NCBI GenBank assembly: GCA_013399015.1 | Contig: VWZX01005706.1 | Location: forward strand, 32,854-96,853 | DNA: 64,000 nt | Direction: 5' to 3' | From: Galbula dea | Taxonomy: Eukaryota > Chordata > Aves > Piciformes > Galbulidae | Shown: positions 40,501-55,500 of the stretch, piece after piece | Position numbering within the stretch: position 1 is the stretch's first letter | Layout: each line of letters begins with the position of its first letter | The notes under the pieces: generated by a model | The model's database searches: none | Told to the model about the DNA's origin: nothing | The model's input: the letters and a program-made list of their open reading frames with translations, nothing else | Position numbers and translations under genes: made by a program

Positions 40501-43500
40501 CAGGAACCTGATCTAGTTGAAGTTGTCCCTGCTTACTGCAGAAGGGTTGGACTAGACAACCTTTAAAGGTCCCTTCCAACCAAAATCATTCTATGCCTGC
40601 ATGAAAGACCATTGCTAATGTGTCTTGCCACTTTCTGAACCTTTGGCTCCACTATTTCACTTTATTTTTTGGTTTTTTTCTTTTCACACAGAGGTCTGGT
40701 TGCCTTCAAACCTTAAACCCTAATCACCTTCTCTCTTCTGAAAGCATTGAGACCTTTTGTTACCTCCATTATTCAAGTAAACACTCACACACAACCATGA
40801 TGAGGGAACCAGATGTTAGATGAACTTTCTAGGTCTGGTACTACACAGGTTCATAGAAAGTCAAGATGAATCAGCTTTTAATTGCACAAAGCTTCCTCTG
40901 GCAGAAGACAGCCAGGCTGTAGGGAAAGCAGCAGTGGGTTCTGGAGTATGGAGAACTAAAAGGCACCAGTTTAAAAGTGGATTTGTAGCCCTCTCAGCTG
41001 TGTATTTTGTGAGTAGAGAAGCATTTAGCTGGTTTTACCCAGAGGATGAAATTAGCTGCTCTGTACTAGATATGCCCTGAGCTAGTTTCTCCAGGGGAAT
41101 ACAACTGTACCAAAGGAAAATTGGGGGAAAAAAAGGGGGAAAAAAATAATATATCTAACAAAAGCTTCAAATTCACATGGAAATCAAAATAAATGAAGGC
41201 AACTATAAGATGCAAATATTGTATTATGATTTATGTAATGGCTTGCTAGCAAAGAAGATTATGGTACTGGTATTTATGCTCTAAATCTGGTTTTAGAGTT
41301 TTCAGTCAGTCATGATCTGATTAAAATGTGACTGATTTGGAAGAGAAAATCATCTTAAACTGAAGGAGTGCCAAGAACCCTTGCAGATGAGGTGGCAAAA
41401 ATATCTCTGCTGAGGCACTGAGCTTTGCCTAACAATGAGCAACAGCACGTTTGCATTTTAAAATAAGAAGAAAGATTGAACTAAAGGAGGACTGACATGA
41501 AAAAAAAAAATGTGTGTAGTGTTCAGAGACACAGGCAAGGCACAGGTATCTCAGGTAGGGATCTCATTTAAATTGGCCCTTTGGAAAAAAATGGGACTTT
41601 TGATTTGAAACACAAAGGCCACTCCACAGTGTGAGCTCTCATTTATCAGTGAGGATTCCTGAGCAGCCACAGTGAAAATGGCTTTTTTTTCCCCCCCCTC
41701 TTCAAGGAAGTGAAAAATAGTTTTACTTGGTGACTAACTGGGTACAACTTCAATGAATGACTCACTTCAGCTTAGTCCTTAAAGCCAATGTTAGCTATCA
41801 GCTTTCTTGGAGACACTTAGCCAAAACTTTCTAACTTGGGGAGCTGAAGGCACTCTGACATACTCAGCCAGCACCAATGCAAGAGGTGACTTTCAGGTGG
41901 CTTGGACACCTCATAAATCAGATCTACTGCCATATTTTGAGTCATGTTTGAAAAGAAAGGGACACCTGGGGAAACCTATTAGCCAATCAATGCAATGATA
42001 ATATCTCCAGGTAAGATCTCCTCTTGTCTGCCACTGCTGGAACAACAGGACCAGTATTCCATGATAACACAGTACAATCAATCCTCTGTGATCAGCTACT
42101 TCAGAGGATATCCCCAAAGTAAAATTAAACCTCAAGCATTTAAGAAAGTGGAGAAATAATCATAACAATGCATTTCTGAACCAAACATTACACAATTTGG
42201 TGCTACTTTCAATTTCACAAGAAAACTATGAAACCATTTTTTGCTCACTAGAACACTCTAGAAGGTAAATGTTTCTCTAGCAGGTTGTTCCAGCAAGAAA
42301 AAATGCTGGGAAGCTAAAGCAAGAAATAAAAATGCAATCTGATCTACAATCACATCTAACACTTGTTTTCACCATGCAATAAAAACAAACCATAAAAATA
42401 TACAGTATTAAAAATCAAATCTCTTTGTTATCTCACTGCCCATGTAGGGATAAAGACATATATCATAATTCCATGGAGGAAAGAGAAGGGACCTAGTCAT
42501 CTTTCAGTTGTGTAGACCCAGGGGTTTTACTCAGTGCAACTGGTAACAAAATAAATGTTCAATTCTGTGCTCACAATCTTGCACCAAAGCTGATAGATTT
42601 CCACTCAAAACCTGATCTTGTTGCCATCTTCAGTGGCCTCCTGGGTGGAGGGATGTAGAGAAGGCACAGAGACTCAGTTGGACTTGATGATTTTAGAGAT
42701 CTCTTCCAACCTCAGTGAGTCTGAGTCTGCTTAGAGAGATGCACAACAAAACCACCAGGGGCAACAGACAGGACTTTGCAATGATGGAAATCCCAAAGCA
42801 GATAGCATGGGGAAAACCAATAGAAAATCACAATGGGGGTGATGAAACATAGTACACCAAGAGGAATCTCCAGCCTTGGCAAGATTCAAGACTGCTTGAC
42901 AGACTTTCTCAAGGCCTTGAGCCACCCAATTTAACTTCCAATTTAGTGCCAATTAAGCTGTACCTACTCTGAATAAGGCTTTGATCAGATGTCCTCCACA
43001 GGTCTTTTCCAGCCTGAATTTATCCAAGACTCCTACCTCACACTTGAAGGCACCAACTGAGACTGTTCTTCTCTGGAGCCATCACTGCCTTGTTCCCCTA
43101 AATAAATAAATGAATGAAGCAGTATTCTCTGAAATGCAGGGAATGCAGCTTTAACTTTGTATTTTTTCCACTTTTAGTACTTCCCTTAGGTTCACATTTG
43201 AGGCTTTTTTTAAAGGCTGTTGCAATTTCAAAACCAATCCCCTAAGATTGTTGGAGCTCACTCCCAGGCACTTTTGAAAGTTCACTGAAGCTTTTAGCAT
43301 CTGGCCCTGAGTATTTAAGGGAAAAAAAACAACCAACCCTCATGCTCTGCTTTGCTAAAAGATTCCCAGTGGCTACTGATTGCCTGTAAAGATGAAGACT
43401 GCTCTTCAGGTCCTGCCTCTCAACCCAGCAGAGAAGAGACATTAGATGAGTGAGTTCTTGCTTACTAGAAAGCATCCTGATCAGCTGATGTTTCAGTAAC

Positions 43501-46500
43501 TGAGAAAGAGAATAGAAAGGACCCTTTCCAGCTGCTATTAATAAAGCTACAGAGTGGGTAAAATAACTTACTGCCTATAGCATTTGATTGCTTTCCTCCC
43601 TGAAATGCTCTCCTTATCTGCCTTTGGACCTCCCCTCAGGGAACCTTCCAGGGCTGGAGAAATTGCTGGATGGAAGAAGGTTGGGGTAAAAGAAAGATGA
43701 TTCAGGGTTTAGTGGCAGAAAGAGAGATAGCTGTTAAAGAAACTGCCCTAAGTCTGACAGGAGTTTGAAAAACAGACATGCAGAATAAGGAAAACATGAT
43801 GAGAAAATAATTGGACTATGAAGGAAACAGAAAAGGAGGAAAACAGCAAAAAGGACAATAGCAAAAGAAAGAAAATAACAAAATACCAAAAAAGAAGAAA
43901 GGGTAATGATGGACACAGAAAATGTTTCCAATTCTGTAGTGATACAAAGAAATGATCTTTGATTAAATCAATGACTTTTGGTTGTAGATGTCAATTTAAA
44001 TTGGATTTGAATGGCATTGCCTGGATACATGAATCTGGGCAATACAAGACACTGAACAGAGGAGCAACCCCAAATGTGGATCTCTGTGAGCAAAAAGAGG
44101 TAGCTCCTTGGTTTCCTTCATTCCAAAGGCACAATCCCAGACCTGCTGCAAACATCACTTTGCACACTGTGGAAAAGGATCTCTAGATGTTACTACAGGT
44201 GCTGCTGCCACACAGAACTGCCACAGAACTCTGCAGAAATTCCCTGACTGTTTGAGAAATGGGTAGAACAAGAAGGTAAATAGAGTACCAAACCATGACT
44301 GAAATGCACTGTCAGACCTGCCATGGGCCAAAGGGGAATGGCTGCTCTACTGCACCTCCTCTACTCCTTCCTCCCTGACCTGGATGTCTATGTGGTTGTC
44401 TCCTGTCCTACTCCTCACCAAATAAAAGAAATCTCAACATAACAGAACTCACCCAACAGCTTTTTCTCCTCCTAAATATGTTATTCTGGAGGCTTGGCCT
44501 TGTCCAGAGACAGGTATGACCTGGAGCCAGAGGAGCTTCTTGAAGCTTCTTTCAGGAGCCAATCTACTAGCCCTCTCCACTGCTACCAAACTCCCCCAGG
44601 ATCAAACCCAACACATTAAGCATAAATAAATTATTTCTCCAATTAATCATTACTGACCAAATGAATGAATCAAAGTCCTATTAAACCTAAATATAAGCAA
44701 AGCAAGGACTGAATTTCAGAGCCCATTGACTCTTTTTAAAGTTTTTGTTACTGCCACTGTAAACACAGAGATGCTTCTGAGAAAGTATGAACAGGTTTTT
44801 AAACTAAAAACGTTCCAGTTTGCTTCAAATATTCTCTGCATTCAGTTGCCCTCTTGAGACCTGAGAAATCAAACAACTCCCTATGCATCTGAGAGCAGAT
44901 CTTCAGCTGAAATCAGGGGAGCTAAGGATGGACAAAGGGAGGAGTGGTTCAACCACTCTTCCTACAAACTGCTAAAAGAAAAGCTTTATTTCAAGGCTCT
45001 TTATCTTCTGCTTCATCAAATGTAGTGAATAAAGATGACAATTTAAGGACTTTCAGTTTACATAAAAGCAATCCCTACTGCAAATGCTTTTGACAATTTC
45101 TTAGATGTATTGGCTCTAAGCTCCAGCAGAATCATCCACAGACAAAAATCTTATCTTCACTCATTTACAGCAAAGTGTATTTATGCCCACTAACCAAGAA
45201 ATACTTTATTAAACATTCATAGGTACTGCAGATATTTATTAAACTGGTTTCATCACCAGAAGGTATTTTTTTTATACCATATCAATTTTCCATCTGCTTA
45301 TTGAGTGCTTGTAAGGCCTTTTTCTAGAAACAATAAAATATAGGAAATGTTTCACTGCATTGCAATACACTCACTAAATTTCACTCTCATTTAGCTCAAC
45401 TTAACAATGTTGACTTAACCAACATCAATTTAAAACAAGTCTCATTGCATCAAACTATCTTACACTCATCTTGACTTTGGGCAAGGGGAAAAGGTACCAC
45501 TAATATTTAAGCAACTTTAATTGCAATTGCTCCTTGCAAACCCAGTGCCAGCAACAGCCAAATTCCAACTATCTTCAGTGAAGAATCCAAATATTCCTCA
45601 TCCTGTAGCCCTAGAAGAATTAGCTTTTTACACAGGCAAGTTCTTCCTCCTTAAAACCAAGTAGGCTTGCCCATAGCATTGCCACCATGAAGGGGGGTAA
45701 CAACCATAGCTTGGAGAATTGTTGAGCATTGGACTGTCTGAGGGAGGGGGTGAGTGACTCTGCTTCTGTTATCACTTAAAAAAACCTAGAAAACAGAAGA
45801 TTTCCTTCACTTATTAAACCTTCTTTATCTCTGCCTACCAGTGTTCTTTTCTGATTCTCTTCCCCATTCTGCTGGTGAGCAGAGTGAGTGAGCAGCTGGG
45901 TGCGTGCTTAGTTGTTGGCTGGGGTCAACTTCCCCATGCTCCAAAGAGTATATAGGAAAGAAAAGAAAGAGAAACAATGCAAATTGTTTGAAATCTTATC
46001 TAAAAAATACCCCAAACCACCAACTCATACCATTAGTCATTTATGTTCAGGTTAGTCATTTAAAACCATCTTCTTCTCCAATTAACAAAAGATATTTGTG
46101 CTGCTCTATTCAGTTAATTACCACACTGTAATTTGAATGCCATCTCTCCCTTTAGCTGAACCTTCCAAAAATCTTTTCAGGTGTTGCCTTGAGACAGAGC
46201 ACTCCTATTTAACAGCTGAAAAAGCTGAAACAGAAAATAAACAACCCTGGGGGTAACAAAGATCTCAAACTTAAGCCATAAATATTTGCAGATGAAAGTA
46301 ATGGTTGGCATAACTCTTACTTCCCACGGTGTCTTTTCCTCTCCTCTTCACTCTGCTGCTTTTACATCAAGGTAAGATGAGGTCATACTAAGTTTAGCAA
46401 CCCCTCTCCCCCCCAAAAAAACCCCAAAAGCAACCTATCCTATACTTACTGGCACTTCTAAACATTATTTTTTCTACACCTATCCTCTCTTTCCCCCCCC

Positions 46501-49500
46501 TCCCCTCTATTTTTCACACAGGCTATTTGAGATGCAATGATTTGAATGACAGACTTGGAAAGGTAAAACTCTACAGTTTGCCACCACTACTTTTTTTTTC
46601 TCTCTAGCAACAGAGGATGAATGAAAAGAGAAGAAATGACATAGTAGTCCTTTCATACCCTCTTCTTCTTCCAAGAGAATTCTCTTTTTTCATTCCCCTT
46701 GCTTTCAATTCAACCCATTCACAAAGGATTAGCATAACACATCTTTGTATGCTTGTAAGGGTTAGAGCTGTAATCGCTTCACCTCATCACTTTACTTTGA
46801 AAATCCTGTCTCCAGAGGAGTAATTCGATTACTCACAACAATCCAACTTTTGCCTAGCCAAATAGAAACTCATTCTAATGCTGTGCCGGTGCATTAGTTT
46901 ACCTTGAGTGGATAGGAAAGTAAAAGCCAGCACCATGAATAGTTGGTGCGAAAGGAAGAAAGCAATTGTTGCCTAACAAAAGGCTACCAACAAAAGACAG
47001 GAGGACTAGCAGAAATTCTTAGTCCCATGGGCAGGGTAGCTTCCAGAGTAGTAATGATCCCTACCTTTTAAAAGTCTTGGGTTTCATATGGGCAAGGAAA
47101 GTCTATAAACTGATGAAAGCATCTGGTTCCTTCCATCTGACTAAGTCTGCAGTGTGTGCTGGGCAAGTGGGTGTAAAAACCTGAGACAGAGCTTTTAGAG
47201 AGGCTGAGGGATCAACACCATCTTGTGCTGGTGGAAAATACCTGTAGTGCACAGATGTTAATCCTTGCAATGGCTTCTCTTGCTCTATGCTTCTGCAATC
47301 TGAACAGGTACCCAAGGCAAACTGACTGCATACTGCTTCAGAGTACAACCAGGGCCATCCCCAGCAACTGACAGTGGATAAAGATGAAAGCATGAAAAAA
47401 AAAGAAGAAATGAGGACAACTGCCATCTCCAAATGACTTCCAGTTGTCCATATGCCCACAAGCATAAATCTAAGAAAAGCTCATGCTGATTGTGGCACAG
47501 AAGGACAGCACTTGGGGCAGAAGCACAGATGCCAGGATCATGCCTTCTATTTAGAAGTAGAGCATTTTATTTCATATTATGGCTGCAGAGTGATTTAAGA
47601 TGCCCAGATATAATGAGCTAAGTTCTCAAAGGCAGCATTTGTTATGCCAAAGGTTTAGGAGCATTAGGATCCAGCTGACAAATCTTCAGCTGTAGACTGG
47701 CTTAGGTCTGTTTTCAGCTTTTGGAGTCCATAACTATCTTCTTGATTTTTATTTTTACAGATTCCTAAGGATTTCAGCACAACATATGGGCAGCATTAAG
47801 GGTATTAAGGATTTATAATTTTGTATCATCACTATAAAAACATATAAAGTCTGAAATATATTTGGGGTTCAATGCAATCCATATACTACTTGTGGTCAAA
47901 TTAAATATTGATGGGTTTCTGTCTGTGTGGAGAAGCAAAAGAGAAAACATCCTGTTTATAATAGTCAAAAGGAAGAAAACATCTCAGGCTTACTCATATA
48001 AGAAAGTAGTTCACTGCATTTACTTTAGTGTTGATTTATTTGCAATCTGGAATTTCTTTTTACTTAAAAGTTGCTGCTGTTTTACATTCTTCTAGGCACT
48101 TAACCTTTACTGCAATCAGTGTGTACTTTACAGTGACTGGAAATCAATAACAATTCTGATAGCAAGTCCTTTCTGTCTTGAAAAACTTCAAACATCCCTA
48201 AGACAACATCTTTTTTTAATACTGCTCATGGGGCAATTTACTAATAATCACATTGTTAGGTGTGAGTGGAGAAACTGAGCATGTGGAATAAAAGCCAGAG
48301 TTTAAAATGATGGAAAGTCCTCAAAGCACAGAAAAAACCCCAGTTGATTATTGTTCTTTTGCAAGTTACTGTTCAACATCTACAACTACCCAAAAGGAGG
48401 TTGAAGTGAGGTGGTTGTTGGTCTCTTCCTCCCAAGTAACAAGTGATAGGACAAGAGGAAATGGCCTCAAGTTGCAGCAAGGGAGGCTTAGATTGGATAT
48501 TAAGAAGAATTTCTTCACCAATAGGCTTGTCAAGCATTGGCCCAGGATGCCCAGGGAGGTGATTGAGTCTCTATCCCTGGAGGTATTTTAAAAAGGTGTA
48601 AATGTGGCATTTAGGAAGATGGTTTAGTGGGACTTGGTAGTGTTAGGTTACCTCTTGGGCTTGATGATCTCAGAGGTCTTTGCCAATCTGCACAAACCTA
48701 TGAGTCTATAGACACAGCTGCAATAACTGTGCTCACTCTATTCAGATGAAGTGTCTATAACTCCACAGTTAAAAACCAGAGGCCAGCAACCAAAATCTCA
48801 TGCTCTGATCCTAATGAGATTTCCAGTTTCAAGAGAGAAATCTACAGCTACATTGAGAAATGAGGCAACATCCAAAATCCAGCCTTGAAACCATAGCATA
48901 TCTTCAGAAATGCCCAAATTGCTCAGGTACAAGAACAGACATTCTCTTTTACCTCCTAACACTTGATTTGCCATTGCTTGGTTGCTGAAAAGGAGGTTAC
49001 AATATGAATTTTCATGTGCATGCTGTCCAAGAAATGAGCTATTCTGCTTGCAGAAAAGCAGCTCTGATGAGACTGTGCAGAGAGCAGAAGCATGGCTAGG
49101 AAAGGTGATGCTGTACACCACAATGGAAACCAGACCTTTCTATTAAATAAAGAACTCCCACCAGAAAAACTGAAATATCTTGTATTAAACTGGAGAGTAA
49201 TAATAACAAAAGGCAAGAGACAGTGGAAAAGTCTCAGCACAAACATGAAAGCATGCATCCATACCTCATTTGCCTGATCCCAAACCAGAAACAAGTCCTC
49301 AAAGTAGCTAGCCAACATGCTTACAGCTAAAGTATTTTTCAGTGATCATTCTGATGATTTATTTTCTCACTTTGCTATAAAACATCTAGTGAGACATTCA
49401 CTCAGGAGACAAAGACCACAGGTCACAAAACTAATGTTACACAAACACCAGCAGGGTAGGAAACTGGCTGAGAGTGGTCTCATCAGAAATGAATCTCAAA

Positions 49501-52500
49501 CACAGTAGCTAGTTTCCAGGCTAGCAAATGGAATGGATCCTCTATCTGTACTTAGCTTCCAGTTCAGGGATCTTTCAGTTATGTTTCTGTCTCAAACCTT
49601 TATACTGCAGTATAAATTGGTTCTAACTACCTTCACAGACTGGTTCAGGTTGGAAGGGATCACCAGAGGTCAGCTAGTCCAACCTCCCTGCTCTAGCAGG
49701 GTCCTTTTCAGCACATGACTCAGGATTTGGTCCAGATGGGTTTGGAATCTCTCCAGGGAAGGAGACTCCACAACCTCTCTGGGCAACCTGTTCTGGTGTT
49801 TACAAAAAAATATGATGTACATCTTTCCTAAGTAGCCCTTTGCAATGACAAAGTCAGTAAACCAGTAGCACCAGGGATGGAAAAAGAGGGATTATGATGC
49901 CTGTTTTCCATCAGTACAGGAAGACTTGGCTTTATTGTTCCAGAAAGAGATCCATTTTCACAATAGTGTGAAGTGCACAGCTAGAATCTGCTTTCTTACC
50001 ATATTCACTTCTATCACACAGCACCATTCTCACTTTATTTGCATGTTCTGATGGCCAAAGTACCACTTTTTTTTTTGCCAGAGCAGAAAATCTTCAGATG
50101 TAATTTCCCACCCTGTGAAACTGATGACACATTAACTGAGGAGCTGCTCTGAACTTGCTCATTAACCACCTCATTATGCTGTCTCTGAGCTTTTCTCTGC
50201 ATTCCAACTGCCCATAGAAACTGGCTTTGGGCAATCTGTTGTCCAACATGAGAACTAGGTCTGGCAGAAGAGGACATCCAGTGCTGACAATGGGACAGCA
50301 ATTTAGGAGTTTAATTTCATCAAGGTAACATCCTGCAGTTTTATGGCAGCAAGGGCATGAAGGTAAGGCACTGGAAATGCTTTGGGTGCTCAAAGTGGGG
50401 ACTACAAATGGTCCAAATGTTGTAGCCACACAAAGAGTGGCAACAACTAATGTACAATAGATGTTTGCTTTTATTTGAAGGCAGATGTCTCTTATTTCAG
50501 ACATGCTGCTTTAACATCCTGTTATATTGGCTTTTGCTACTCCCTGCATGACTTTGCTATTAACTGTGGTGTTAAGTATGCTACTGAAGTAGCATTGCTG
50601 TTCTTACAAATTTCAGTGGTGCATTGTCAGAGCAGACTAAGGCCTCAGGATATTTTCCACCACAGCAAGGTTAGAGCAGGACCTCTCTTTCCCCTATGCT
50701 AATGGCCTGGCCAAACCACTTGGCAGAGAGGCTGAAACAGTCAATAATATGTAGTCTGCTTACATATGTGTGAATAACCAATACTCGGTCATCAGCAAAC
50801 AGCAAGCAACACAAGTCAGAGATAATGGGACCTCTGATTTAATGTTCAGGTTAAATATTCTGCCATTTATATGGTATTGAATGTGGTTACCTTTCCTGTT
50901 GACTCCACAAACAAGTGTTAACCAAAAGTGACAAAGGATGTAATCTGTTTTGTAACCTATTTGGCAGTCAAGGGTTCTGGAAGCCCATCCTGATCAAGAA
51001 CCTTCATCACCATGTCCCTGGGAAGCACAGAGAATATTCACAGTCCTGTCCAGACTGCTGAATTTGTACAAAAGCCTCTCCACACTTCCAAAGCCTACAG
51101 CACTGAGAAACCACATGCAGGCTCATAATTCTACTCCCTGTGCTTTGAATTTACCTGGCTATAAAAAAATGGCTTTAATAGTGCCTGTAACTGTCTCCTG
51201 CTCCACAGACAGATATGTGATAACCTCTTGATTTCTAGAAAGATCCTCTCTCCTGCATGGTCCATCTGCATACCCCTTTGGCCAGGATCTTTCCAGAAAG
51301 AGTGTGCTTAGCACCCAACCTCCCATCAGAGCAGAAAGCAGGTTGTGCTGCTGAACTTCAGAGCCATCATCTCCATACTCAGCTGACAAAGCATCAATCT
51401 CTGTATCCAAGTAATTTGGCAGCGGTGCCAACCAACCATACTGACTTGCTCTGCAACACATTTGACAATGTTTAGGAAGTGCTACTACACTTGGCAAGGC
51501 TGCTTCTTGTTTCTAGATGACTAGCTGGAGAACTTCACTTAGCACTCTGTCAGAGATGACAAGCAAATAGCTTAATAAAGCCTTGTAATGTTCATGACAA
51601 CGGGGTGGAACTTGCTTTTCATTTAGTCAAAAGCATTTGATTAGCTACAGAGAAACACAGTGATGCTGATTTTAGGGCCATAAATGGCTCTCATAAAAAT
51701 CAATAAGCACATCTCTGATTTAGATGTTGCTGAAGTCCTGTGCTCCTTGGCCATCATTCTCATCTGAGATAAAGCCCTGCTGGTCTTTCCTCTCCAGGTA
51801 CACCATAAACATCTTCATTTCTTCTAGCCAAAATCCCTCTGTGCCAGGAAGCTGTTATTACAAGGATGGGTAGCTGTAAAGATCATCACCTCTGTGCTAA
51901 GGTGTTGCATAGTGATGGAGCATTTTATGTTTGCTTTTGTTTTTTTTCTTGTTTTGCTTTGGTTTTAGTTGTAGTTGGACTAAAGAAGCTTTCACCTTGG
52001 GGTTCAATTTCTTCTAGCAGTTTTAAACATGACTTTGAGATCTTTTGGCTGCACCTGAGGATGTTGGAGACCACCTTCCCTTTGCCTTTCACCACTGCTC
52101 CATAGAAATGACATATCTACCCTGCATTCAATCTCTCTATCCTAGAAAACATTTAGAACTATTTTGACTGTGTCAAGTTAGTGACTTTTGGCAAATCTGA
52201 AGCAGCTCTGTGACCCACCAGCCATATATACTCTCTAAGAATTCAATTTTCCATCTGTGTCAACCTATGTGTGATCTACTGACATCACCACCTCATTATG
52301 AACAACCATACCATCAATCTGCCCCAGAAACCATTTTCACTTCACCAGGGCTAAGCTGTAGTGCCTGAAGGAAGCTGCTACTGTTTCAACACTGAATGCA
52401 TCCATGATATCTTCTGTAGTGCCAGGTCACCAGAACTATGAGACAGTGGTGACCAACTAGGGCTCAGAGCATGCCATCAGCTACTGGTGTGTCATTTGAG

Positions 52501-55500
52501 GTTTTGTTGTTAGAACTTCCCTAGAAACTTCCAAATCCAATAGATCTGTGTATCTTAAAATTTCCCAATCCAATCTATTATGTTTCCATGTTCTTTACCA
52601 ATGGCTGCAAACCATTCCATGCCCACAACTTGATTCAGGAAGCAATATTAGCTGAAGAGATCTAAGAAACCAGGCACCTACTCTCAGATCCTTCAGTTAC
52701 AGCAGGTAATGCATCCATATTCATTCATTAATATATTTAAATATATATTTAAATATAAACTGGAACCCTCTACCTCAATTCTTACTTTTAAAAGTCTTAT
52801 TCTTTAGGATACCTTTAAATTTCATAAGATTTCAATCTCCATATATCATCTACACAAAGTAATTTGTTAAGTCTAGGTCAAAATAAGACCTCTTAAGATC
52901 ATCAAGTCCAACCAGCAACTCAACACCCCCATGCCACTAAACCATGTCACCAAGTGTCACCTCTACATGGTTTTGGAACCCCTCCAGGGATGGTGACTCC
53001 ACCTCTGGCCTGGGCAGCCTGGGCCAAGGCTTAACCACTATTCTAAGGAAGAAATGGTTCCTAATATCCAACCTGAACCTCCCCTGGCACAATTTGAGGC
53101 CATTTCCTCTTGTCCTACCATTAGACACCTGGGAGAAGAGACCAACCCATCCTTTCCACCTAATAACTCACTAAGCAATGTATTTAATGTTCTCCAGTAA
53201 TTAGATTTATTAATAGTATTTACTAGATTTACTCATCAAAATGTAGCAATAAATCCAAAGTTCCTGGAGACTTGGGAAAGGGGCTGCAAACTAGATAACA
53301 CTTCCCATCAGAATTATCCTCAAATGCAGTTAAAATAAATGGTTCAGCTCAGGCAATGTCATAAGCATAAAAACCATTAGGTAATTTAGAGGAACCCTTA
53401 TTTCTCACAGATGTCAAGCAACAAGCAGAAAAGGATACTTCTCTTTGGTACCTTATAATAAAGAGCTGGAAACACATTCTCTGAAAACTGGAATATCAAC
53501 TGGGTAACTTCACCTAATAACTGCTATTTTTACATTAAATTCCTTTTTACTCAAAACAAACTTTGCTAATTGGATTCCATTATTTTTCCTGCTCTCCAGA
53601 CATACATGGCAATAGCCACATCCTAGGTTTCCTGTCTGGAAATCTGGAGGTGTCCCTCAGCTAACTGCTTTGATTTTTTTCATAACCATCATCAAGGATT
53701 CCATCAAAGAATCATTCAGTTTATTATTTACAGCCAAAGGTATCACTTCTCAGAGCTGGTAGATGTGGTTGCTTGGTGAGCTACTGCAATTTCCCAAACA
53801 AAAGAAGGAAATCTTCTATACTAATATTCTGCTTCCATCTCAGGAAAGCTCAGTAAGTCAGTTAAAATCTCCTCTTTCTCTGATGAAAGGCATTATGCAA
53901 AAGTTTAAACACATTAATAGCTTTTTTTTTTCCTAGGAAAGACTGAAAAGGAAGATGTCACTTAGGCAACATCTGCATTCTTCTCTGAATTTATAGTGCT
54001 GCTTAGGTCTCCAGTGTCTATTATGGTGGTACAGCTAAAATCATTCTAGGAGCATTGATCCAACCATCAAAACAACAGGGAGAGAAGCTTTGTTCCATAT
54101 ACATTTAGCATCTGACATCTCTTCCCTCAACAGTGCATTAATCACTAAGAGACAGATCTGAGCATCCTGCTGCAGGAGGTGATTGACTTTCCCAAATTTC
54201 CCTAAGAGCAGAAACATCATCAAGAACAATTTCAAGGAAATAATTATGGTCTAGACAGATTTATGACTTCTAAAGACCTAATCCAAAGCACATTAATGTC
54301 AGTGGAAGGACTCCCATTGACATCAAAGGCCTTTGGATCAATCCCCAACTGCTGTGGGAATGAATTCAGAGCAATAATGATGGTGGACTAAATGCACAGT
54401 TGCAGTTGAAATGTTACCACCCAGACCTTTTTATTCCTCAAATCAGATTAAAAAGTCATTTTCTGCTATTTCACAATTACTTCCAGATGCACATCATCTC
54501 AAATAGCATTTCCATCCATCTGCACAAACCAAGCCTGCAGAGATAGAGAAGTTCTCCACTGCCTGAACTAAGAACACAAATGAAAACCACCAGGGAAAAT
54601 AATCTGGGAGGTGAAGAAGCTCAGGTTTTAAACAGAGAGTGAGGAACCTTGGGCTTCATTTGGTTCCTTCTAACTCCTTTGGGACAGAGCTGCCAGGCCT
54701 ACCACTTCTGTATTGACTATTCAGTAGCTTGCTTCTAATTAAATCCTCAATATTTGTGCCTAGTCCCCTAAACAAAACAAAAAAACCCACAAAACTCAGT
54801 GTTAGCCTCCAACTTGGCAACCTAAAGGCTGTCAGAATCATACACTCTCTGCTGAATAACAGCTCTGCTGTCCCTTCTGTCCCCTTAAATGTCTAGTGAC
54901 ATGCTAAATAATTTGAAGCATCTCTGACCATGTTAATCTGCTTTCATTCCCTTAGCAGTTAAGAACATTTTAGGCTGCAAAATGAAATGGAAAATGCAAA
55001 ACTCAACTCCAAGATGTGACTGATCAGTCATCAACTTCATGTGTTACTCTGAAGTGCCATGCAATGAGTGGCACACATCTTGTAGTCACCCCTCTAGCAG
55101 TGCTTTGGTTAGGTTCAGTTATCACCTCTTCACTGTGATATGACCATGTCATGGACTGGCTGAACTCTGCCTTAACAAATGAGCTTTGGGAAGCTTGGAA
55201 ACTTGCTTCAGGAAATTATATGTAACACTTTTTGGGGGGCAAATAATCCACATTTCCTAGCATAATGCCACCTTTCTGTTCCTAATAACTATCTGACCTA
55301 TTACCTCAGTCTCTCTACCCTTCTCTGCACTTCAGAAAAGAAGATTCCATTTTTTTCCCCCTCCTTTTCCAGTTACTATGTTTGGAAAACCAGATTATTA
55401 ATGACTGGGTATTACTACCTAGGTTAGAAAAATAACAAGGCAGAGAACAATTAATTGGGGATTTTTGGAGGTTGGGGTTTTTTTGTGGGATTTTCTTTTT